Shown here piece after piece: positions 58,429-64,000 of a DNA stretch of 64,000 nucleotides (the stretch's first letter is position 1; each line of letters begins with the position of its first letter). The stretch is from Rhodococcus globerulus NBRC 14531 (GTDB taxonomy: Bacteria > Actinomycetota > Actinomycetes > Mycobacteriales > Mycobacteriaceae). Below the pieces are notes generated by a model. The model did not search any database. It worked only from the letters and a program-made list of their open reading frames with translations, and was not told the DNA's origin. Location of the stretch: positions 620,001-684,000 of the forward strand of contig NZ_BCWX01000002.1 of the NCBI RefSeq assembly GCF_001894805.1. The letters run 5' to 3'. The position numbers and the translations under genes were made by a program.

Positions 58429-59098
58429 CGGTTCGCGCCGCCTTCAGGAGATCGATGTCCATTGCCGCGGCTTCGGCATTCGCGGGTTGCTCGGCGAGGG
58501 CGCGGAGCACCTCGCCGGCATCGGTGTTGGGGGAGACCTTGCTGAAGTACGTGCCCAGCGCAAAATCGACCGTGTCGTCGGTCCGGCCGTCCCTGATCAG
58601 TTCTGCACACGGAGCGACCAGCCACACGGCACTGGCCGCAGCGATTCCGTTCTCCCCGAAGCGGATCTGGCCCTGGCATTGCATGTTCTGATCAACGTAG
58701 ACCGGGTCGTTGCCCACTTGTACGTCTGGAGCGCTGGCAAAGCCGTAGTCCTTCAGCTGGGCGGCTACCTGCGAGGCCTGACCGCTTTCACCGTTGGCGT
58801 TGAAGACTCGAACCTTGGTCGCAGCCAGCGGCGCCGGTTCCACGTCGAGCAGCGTGGTTCGGTCCACAACCGAACCGAGGGGCATCGGTTGTGGGGCGGC
58901 CGGATCGGACGATGCCTGCGGGCGATTGCAGGCGACCGTATCGCTGATTTTTGCGTCAGCCGTGAGGATCTTGATCCACAGCGCGCTGCCGAGGACGGCG
59001 AGTACCGCGAACACCGCGACGACCGGCCACACCCGTCGGCGCCGGAACGGACGACCTCGGTCGTCGGTCGCGCTGCCTTCGGTGATCAGAGAAACCAC
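58418..59098 (-). CDS. Envelope integrity protein Cei-like (LytR_C domain)
   Basis: The protein has 226 residues: a basic N-terminus (RGRPFRRRR), one membrane helix (VWPVVAVFAVLAVLGSALWI) and an external LytR C-terminal-type domain (VRVFNANGESGQASQVAAQLKDYGF). Position and architecture match Rv2700 (Cei) of M. tuberculosis, needed for cell-envelope integrity. Two cysteines (Cys61-like in VACNRP and C in MQCQGQ) may pair. It overlaps the suhB end by 11 bases. Confidence 0.82.
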   Translation of the reverse strand: MVSLITEGSATDDRGRPFRRRRVWPVVAVFAVLAVLGSALWIKILTADAKISDTVACNRPQASSDPAAPQPMPLGSVVDRTTLLDVEPAPLAATKVRVFNANGESGQASQVAAQLKDYGFASAPDVQVGNDPVYVDQNMQCQGQIRFGENGIAAASAVWLVAPCAELIRDGRTDDTVDFALGTYFSKVSPNTDAGEVLRALAEQPANAEAAAMDIDLLKAARTARC

Positions 59099-59633
59099 GG
59101 TATCCCTCGACTTTCTGGACGAGTTGGAGCTTCGTCGTCAAGCCGAGCAGAGCGGGCGTGACGTTCGGTGCCTACCTTAGAGGGCGCGCGGTTCAATCCC
59201 GTTCAGGTGTGTGGTGACTGGCCGTCAACCGAATTTCGCCGAGTTGATACGTCGGTGCTGCTGCGGTGATACCGCGGTGATTTCAGGGGAGTTTTCGGGG
59301 TCGAAGATCACAAAATGCTGTGTAGTTGGTGACGATTCGCAGACTTTTTTCGGAAATGACCGAATGGGTTACTACTTTCGCGCTTACTTCGGCTACTGTC
59401 TGGCGGCCCAGGTCGTTCGACTGGGCGTCGGCTCCATGCCGTAATGACAACCAAATGAGGCACAGATCACGTTCTCGGGAGAAGTTTCCGGGCACTTTTC
59501 CACCCGCTGCCACGTTGTGCAGCGACAGGGAATGATCTCCATGCCACGGCGGTTTCCATGCGCATGACGGGATCTACCGGATTCCAGGCGTTCATGGGAC
59601 CGGGATACACGAGAAGGATGAGGGGTAAGCGAC
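59099..59633. other. Long intergenic region before the DUF4193 gene
   Basis: No convincing coding frame is present in these 535 bases; the short open frames lack ribosome sites and family sequence. It contains GCGGTGAT repeated twice around ACC (59259-59280 region) and a T6 tract at 59344-59350. The promoters of the divergent cei-like and DUF4193 genes are presumably here. I found no riboswitch I could name. Confidence 0.7.
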
Positions 59634-59936
59634 ATGGCAACTGACTACGACGCACCGAGGCGTACAGAGTCCGACGAGGTTTCGGAGGATTCGCTCGAAG
59701 AGCTGAAGGCGCGGCGCAACGAGGCGCAGTCGGCTGTCGTCGATATCGACGAGACCGACACTGCAGAATCCTTCGAGCTGCCCGGTGCAGACCTTTCCGG
59801 CGAAGAGCTGTCGGTTCGGGTCGTTCCGAAGCAGGCCGACGAGTTCACGTGTTCGAGTTGCTTCCTGGTGCATCACCGCAGCCGTCTGGCGAGCGATGCA
59901 AACGGACAGCTCGTGTGCATGGACTGCGCAGCCTGA
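59634..59936 (+). CDS. DUF4193 protein
   Basis: A small acidic protein of 100 residues with a C-terminal CSSCFLVHHRS and LVCMDCAA pair, a zinc ribbon with two CxxC motifs. The first 60 residues are charged and probably disordered (DEVSEDSLEELKARRNEAQS). Conserved in mycolata (Rv2699c); function unknown, maybe RNA polymerase or sigma associated. Confidence 0.88.
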   Translation: MATDYDAPRRTESDEVSEDSLEELKARRNEAQSAVVDIDETDTAESFELPGADLSGEELSVRVVPKQADEFTCSSCFLVHHRSRLASDANGQLVCMDCAA

Positions 59937-59968
59937 TAGTTCTTCGCAGCTTTACATTGCGTCCCGAC

Positions 59969-59997
59969 GGTCGACCCGATGTCTTCGGGTCGACCGA
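59969..59997. terminator. Hairpin between DUF4193 and DUF3093 genes
   Basis: CGGTCGACCCGA (59969-59980) pairs with TCGGGTCGACCG (59986-59997) around a five-base loop, between the two convergent genes. Confidence 0.8.
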
Positions 59998-60034
59998 GGG
60001 ATCAAGGCGGTCGTGAGACCGCCTACTACTTTGC

Positions 60035-60535
60035 TCAGTCTTCGCTGAGAGCTTTGACCAGTGCTTCGGGTCGACGTGAGCTCACGAGCCAGTACGGCGT
60101 CGGATCTTCCGGATCATCGAGGACGATCAAGACCATGGTCTTGACCCACGGTCGGTGCTGGACAAAAGCAGACGGGTCGAGCTGGCGACCCATCGCGGCA
60201 CTCTTTGCCGAAGCAGGTACAGCAGCGGCGCGTGAGATCAGATTCACTGGAATGTGCGCTCGGCCAACATGCAATTCCTTGACCCCGCCGGTTTCGACAA
60301 CCTCGACGCGGGTGCGGCTGAGCCAGAACGACAGCCAGATCGGGATGGGTAGCAGCACCACGTACGCGAGCAGCGACACCAGGCCCGGGCGCCCCATGTG
60401 GACTTCCGCTGCCAGGAGCGCGGCCACGGCGATTCCGGCGATCCACCACCCGATGGGCAGCCAGAGGCGCTCGGAATAGAGCGTCGTGGACGCAGGGGCT
60501 GTGGTAGCGACGTCAGGTCGAGATGTTTCGGGCAC
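60035..60535 (-). CDS. DUF3093 membrane protein
   Basis: The protein has 166 residues: two membrane helices ([20 protein letters not shown] and [19 protein letters not shown]) and a soluble C-terminus with [18 protein letters not shown]. Matches Rv2698 by position and family. Function unknown. It is divergent from dut. Confidence 0.85.
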   Translation of the reverse strand: MPETSRPDVATTAPASTTLYSERLWLPIGWWIAGIAVAALLAAEVHMGRPGLVSLLAYVVLLPIPIWLSFWLSRTRVEVVETGGVKELHVGRAHIPVNLISRAAAVPASAKSAAMGRQLDPSAFVQHRPWVKTMVLIVLDDPEDPTPYWLVSSRRPEALVKALSED

Positions 60536-60628
60536 GAGTCAAGGATAGTCCGTCTCGCGCAGTGGTCCTCTAGGTGCTCCGCGCCCGGTAGTCCTCTCTC
60601 CAGTCTGCGCCGAGTAGTCTTGGCCGAC

Positions 60629-61123
60629 GTGAGCGATCATCTCTCCATCGCCTTGAAGCGACTGGACCCAGACCTGCCGGTTCCGCAGCGTGCACATCCC
60701 GGTGATGCCGGTGTGGATCTGTGCTCCACCAGCGATGTCACTATCGAGCCCGGCCGCCGTACCCTCGTTGGTACGGGTATTGCGATTGCCTTGCCGGTCG
60801 GCACTGTCGGACTCATCCATCCGCGTTCCGGACTTGCCGCAAAATCGGGTTTGTCCATCGTGAATGCGCCGGGCACCGTGGATGCAGGTTATCGAGGCGA
60901 GCTCAAGGTGTGTCTGATCAATCTCGACCCGGACACAGCGGTCGAGATTCGTCGCGGCGACCGAATTGCGCAGCTCGTGGTTCAGCGCGTCGAACTGCCG
61001 GTATTCGAGGAAGTGGAGTCGCTCGACGACACCGCCCGAGGTACCGGTGGATATGGTTCGAGCGGCGGACACGCGATACTCGACACCGATGCAGGTGTGA
61101 GTCCTGTCGTAGAGGGAGTCTGA
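60629..61123 (+). CDS. dut: dUTP diphosphatase
   Basis: The trimeric enzyme keeps uracil out of DNA by hydrolysing dUTP. All five motifs are seen: [38 protein letters not shown] and [11 protein letters not shown]. It has 164 residues from GTG 60629; the open frame from 60398 overlaps the divergent gene. It is followed after three bases by the DUF3710 gene. Confidence 0.95.
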   Translation: MSDHLSIALKRLDPDLPVPQRAHPGDAGVDLCSTSDVTIEPGRRTLVGTGIAIALPVGTVGLIHPRSGLAAKSGLSIVNAPGTVDAGYRGELKVCLINLDPDTAVEIRRGDRIAQLVVQRVELPVFEEVESLDDTARGTGGYGSSGGHAILDTDAGVSPVVEGV

Positions 61124-61126
61124 AAC

Positions 61127-61954
61127 ATGTTCGGACGTAAGAAGAAGTCAGATGTAGACGAGGAACCGACAGGTTTCTTCGAGGACGAGGATGTCGACCA
61201 GGTCGACGAATCCGACGACGCAGACGACACGGTGAGCGAAGAGTCCGAGGGCCCGTACGACATCGCGGACATCGAGTCCGACGATCCGACTGCCGGTCGG
61301 AACGGTCAGCGACTCGATCTCGGTTCTGTTCTGGTTCCGATGCCTCCTGGCGGCCAACTGCAGGTGGAGATGGCGCCAAACGGGTCACCCCAGGCCGTGC
61401 ACCTGGTCACCGAACACGGACGGGTCACTGTCGCCGCCTACGCGGCACCGAAATCGCCTGGCCAGTGGCGTGAGGTTGTCGCCGAACTGGCGCAGTCCTT
61501 GCGAGACGACAATTCGCCGGTCAGCATCGAGAACGGTCCGTGGGGTCGCGAACTGGTCGCGGAGACCGCTGCCATGGATTTGCGTTTCATCGGTGTCGAC
61601 GGTCCGCGGTGGATGGTTCGGTGTGTTGTGGCCGGTCCGAGTGGATCGACAGCCGCCGGCGCGCCGCTGGTTGCTATTGCGCGCGACATTCTGCGCGATA
61701 CCGTCGTCAATCGCGGAGCGGAGCCACATCCGGTGCGGACTCCGCTGCCGGTGGTGCTGCCGCAGGCGTTGGCCGAGCAGCTCGCTGCCGCGCATGAGCA
61801 GCAGATGGTCGCGCAGCAGCAGGCCGCAGCTCAGCAACAAGTCGATCAGCAGATCGCTGCGAGCCAGCAGGTGCAGCAACAGCCGCCCACGCCGCCGGTC
61901 CCGCCGCAGCGCCGGGGCGAATCCGGTTCTGCCATGCAGCAATTGGGTCAGTAA
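61127..61954 (+). CDS. DUF3710 protein
   Basis: The protein has 275 residues. An acidic N-terminus (VDEEPTGFFEDEDVDQVDES) precedes a conserved domain (LGSVLVPMPPGGQLQVEM, GPWGRELVAETAAMDLRFIG) and a glutamine-rich tail (about 30% Q at 222-255). The family is restricted to actinobacteria (Rv2696c) and always follows dut. Function unknown. Confidence 0.88.
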   Translation: MFGRKKKSDVDEEPTGFFEDEDVDQVDESDDADDTVSEESEGPYDIADIESDDPTAGRNGQRLDLGSVLVPMPPGGQLQVEMAPNGSPQAVHLVTEHGRVTVAAYAAPKSPGQWREVVAELAQSLRDDNSPVSIENGPWGRELVAETAAMDLRFIGVDGPRWMVRCVVAGPSGSTAAGAPLVAIARDILRDTVVNRGAEPHPVRTPLPVVLPQALAEQLAAAHEQQMVAQQQAAAQQQVDQQIAASQQVQQQPPTPPVPPQRRGESGSAMQQLGQ

Positions 61955-62694
61955 CTCACGTTTACTTCAGGCGCTCGCGGCGGTTGAGAGAATCCGGCCG
62001 CCGTGAGCGCCTCGAGGCAGGTGGCCCCGAGTATCGCGGCGTCGTGGCCGATCTGGTCGAGCTCGAGTGTGCCCACTTCGGCGCGGGGGAGCGCGGCCGC
62101 CCATTCGTAGCCGACGGTCGCCGGATGAACCGGATCGTCGAGCGCTATCGCGATTCCGACCGGAACGTCGATCTCCGTAAGAGCTGGTTCGGTCAGCGAG
62201 CAATACGTCGCGGCTTCGTCGAGAGCCGCCGGCAGATCCGGCCACTGCGAACGCCACGAACGTTCCAGTTCGCGTCCCAGCCAGGCCGGGCTGGAGGCGA
62301 GCATCGCTGCAATGACCGATTCCAGACCTTCGCTGCGCAGCTGTGACGAGGTGAACCGTGCGCTCGCCGCTGCCGGTGCGTGATCGGGTGCTCCAGTCCA
62401 CGGTGGCAACGCCGCCAATACTCCCGACGTCTTGTCCGGATTGAGCGCTGCCCACTGCAAGGCGACGGCAGCACCGATGGACACACCACCGACAAGGATT
62501 TTCCCGTATTCGGTGGCTGCGGCATCCATCGCGTCGAGGTAGCTGCCGACGACACGCCGAGGGTCCGGTTCGATTGCGACGGTGCGCACACTTCGAGCGC
62601 TGAGCGGCCCGCGGAACGCGTGGTCCACGAAGTGTGCGTCAGAGCCCGTACCAGGGAGAACGACGGCAACGGACGGTGAATGTGTGAGCGCCAT
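61948..62694 (-). CDS. Alpha/beta hydrolase (Rv2695-like)
   Basis: The protein has 248 residues. The nucleophile elbow is VGGVSIGAAVAL (GVSIG), preceded by VVLPGTGSDAHFVDHAF and followed by VGIAIALDDPVHP (acid) and IGHDAAI (histidine). Substrate unknown. It converges with the DUF3710 gene with a seven-base overlap of stops. Confidence 0.8.
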   Translation of the reverse strand: MALTHSPSVAVVLPGTGSDAHFVDHAFRGPLSARSVRTVAIEPDPRRVVGSYLDAMDAAATEYGKILVGGVSIGAAVALQWAALNPDKTSGVLAALPPWTGAPDHAPAAASARFTSSQLRSEGLESVIAAMLASSPAWLGRELERSWRSQWPDLPAALDEAATYCSLTEPALTEIDVPVGIAIALDDPVHPATVGYEWAAALPRAEVGTLELDQIGHDAAILGATCLEALTAAGFSQPPRAPEVNVSY

Positions 62695-62831
62695 TACCTG
62701 ATCTTGCCTGGTGCCCCGAGATCGCCGATCGACCGGTGTGGTTACCCGCTCGTAATGGGGCTACAGTGGCGAACACACAGCCCTTCCGTGACGCGAAACC
62801 CGTGCGTCACATTTGTTCGCAGGAGCGCGCA

Positions 62832-63206
62832 ATGGCACCCGCCGCCGCAGGATATTTTCGCCGACTGACTCGTCGCCTCACCGAGGATGTCGATCAGTTG
62901 GATGCACAGGAAATGACCGAGTCCATCGAGGCCGTGGGAGGCCGGAAAGCATGCGACTGTCGGCGCGGTGAAGAAGTCACGATGGAGGGTCGACTCCGTA
63001 GCGTCGACGCGTGTCCGAAGTCGGGCAATGCCAGTATCGAGGCGGAATTCTTCGACGGCACCGAGGTCATCAACCTCGTCTGGATCGGCCGCCGCCGCAT
63101 TCCGGGCATCGAGACCGGCAAGACCATCCTGATCCGTGGCCGCGTCGGCGAGCGGGACGGGCGCAAGGCAATCTTCAATCCGTACTACGAGCTGCGCGGC
63201 GAGTAG
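62832..63206 (+). CDS. OB-fold nucleic-acid-binding protein (Rv2694c-like)
   Basis: The protein has 124 residues. The OB-fold runs from VTMEGRLRSVDACPKSGNASI through IGRRRIPGIETGKTILIRGRV to KAIFNPYYEL. The start ATG 62832 (MAPAAAGYFRRLT) has AGGAGC ahead; the frame reaches back to 62736. It may bind single-stranded DNA or RNA. Followed after 66 bases by the DUF3159 gene. Confidence 0.82.
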   Translation: MAPAAAGYFRRLTRRLTEDVDQLDAQEMTESIEAVGGRKACDCRRGEEVTMEGRLRSVDACPKSGNASIEAEFFDGTEVINLVWIGRRRIPGIETGKTILIRGRVGERDGRKAIFNPYYELRGE

Positions 63207-63272
63207 CCGCAGCCGTAGGACCAGACACAGCGCATTTGCCGCATAACGCGGCGCGTGTGGCACCCTCGACAG

Positions 63273-63950
63273 GTGAGCGAACCCAAACAGCAATCGGTGA
63301 TGGACCAACTCGGTGGAGTGAGTGGTCTCGTCTACACGTCGCTGCCGATTCTGATCTTTGTTCCGGTCAACAGCATCTGGAACCTCACCGCTGCCATCTG
63401 GGCGGCAGTGGGCGTGGCCGTGCTGATCGCAGCGTGGCGCGTCTTCCGTAAAGAGTCGATCCAGCCGGCAATTTCAGGCGTTTTCGGTGTCGCCGTATCG
63501 GCGTTCATCGCGCACCGCACCGGAGATGCGAAGGGCTACTTCCTCTTCGGGATTTACACGAGCCTCGCCTATGGTGCCGCATTTGTAGTGTCGATACTGA
63601 TTCGCTGGCCCCTGGTCGGCATCATCTGGGGTTTTCTCAACGGTCACGGCAACCTGTGGCGTCGACACAAAGGCGCGGTGCGGGCTTACGACATCGCTAC
63701 CGCGGCATGGGCGTTGGTGTTCGGCGCCCGGTACGTCGTGCAGTCGCAGTTGTACGACACAGATCACACGGGTTGGCTCGCGGTGGCACGTATCGCGATG
63801 GGGTGGCCGCTCGCCGGCCTGGCGTTTGTGGTCACCATTTGGGCTGTGCGCAAGGCAGATCGGATTGTCGAGCCCCCGCCTACCGAGAGCGATATCGAAG
63901 CGGTAGGCGAGGAGCCAGGCGATCAGCCGGATCAGCGCGACGTCAGCTGA
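63273..63950 (+). CDS. DUF3159 membrane protein
   Basis: The protein has about 225 residues, six or seven membrane helices, with MDQLGGVSGLVYTSLPILIF near the start and GRWPLAGLAFVVT-like segments later. Known only as an actinobacterial family (Rv2693c). The start is uncertain: GTG 63273 (SEPKQQSVMDQ) or GTG 63255; neither has a good ribosome site. Confidence 0.82.
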   Translation: MSEPKQQSVMDQLGGVSGLVYTSLPILIFVPVNSIWNLTAAIWAAVGVAVLIAAWRVFRKESIQPAISGVFGVAVSAFIAHRTGDAKGYFLFGIYTSLAYGAAFVVSILIRWPLVGIIWGFLNGHGNLWRRHKGAVRAYDIATAAWALVFGARYVVQSQLYDTDHTGWLAVARIAMGWPLAGLAFVVTIWAVRKADRIVEPPPTESDIEAVGEEPGDQPDQRDVS

Positions 63951-64000
63951 CCAGATCCTGATACTCGGGGTGCTTGCCGACGAACTTCACGACGTACGGG
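63943..64000 (-). CDS. C-terminal end of an unidentified gene (partial)
   Basis: The minus strand reads PYVVKFVGKHPEYQDLVS to TGA 63943-63945, overlapping the DUF3159 end by eight bases. In M. tuberculosis the neighbour is a TrkA-type potassium protein, but this short end does not match what I remember of it. Too little is visible to name it. Confidence 0.5.
   Translation of the reverse strand, partial: PYVVKFVGKHPEYQDLVS

Overview
This is a GC-rich chromosomal window from an actinomycete of the order Mycobacteriales, most likely Rhodococcus. The evidence is gene content and order: sortase-dapF-hflX; lexA with a LysM cell-division gene and nrdR; ideR-galE; sigB; sigA-ppgK-suhB-cei; and the DUF4193, DUF3093, dut, DUF3710, OB-fold and DUF3159 block. 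From memory this order follows the Rv2726c-Rv2693c part of M. tuberculosis, here broken up by extra genes. GTG starts, long perfect hairpins between convergent genes, and mycobacterial-type SOS boxes fit as well. I saw no rRNA, tRNA, CRISPR array or insertion sequence.

Layout. 1-3.7 kb: sortase end, dapF, hflX and an exported propeller-like protein. 3.7-9.8 kb: a fructose PTS locus (fruR-fruK-fruA-ptsH on the minus strand, ptsI divergent). 9.8-12.4 kb: uracil permease and an acyl-CoA dehydrogenase. 12.4-15.2 kb: the SOS and division block (lexA, two adjacent SOS boxes, a ChiZ/DivS-like gene, nrdR) and a possible 36-residue peptide gene. 15.2-23.2 kb: HrpA helicase and metabolic or hypothetical genes. 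23.2-25.5 kb: ahpC-ahpD with divergent oxyR.

25.5-28.8 kb is the accessory island and the most interesting part. On the minus strand, two WXG100 genes and a WXG-type polymorphic toxin are followed by a row of related immunity genes, two intact and two frameshifted, with scraps of toxin C-termini between them. The toxin tail resembles the colicin E3 16S rRNA nuclease, and the immunity proteins resemble the E3 immunity family. An in-frame TAA cuts off the last part of the toxin, including the residue that aligns with a catalytic arginine. The reading frame continues beyond it to a TGA just before the first immunity gene.

28.8-49.5 kb: FAD-linked oxidase; a LysR-type sensor domain without its DNA-binding half beside DUF5997; a Ski2-like helicase; hydrolase and PAC2 genes; a lipoprotein with a 14-bp tandem repeat and a 22-bp palindrome upstream; DUF4192; galE-ideR; an overlapping acuC/GNAT-acyl-CoA-synthetase pair that looks like a lysine deacetylase and acetyltransferase operon; sigB; a methyltransferase; and small DUF genes. 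49.7-64 kb: a second helicase, a KhtTU-type K+/H+ antiporter, an exported tyrosine phosphatase, sigA, ppgK, suhB, cei, dut and conserved actinobacterial genes. A truncated unknown gene closes the window.
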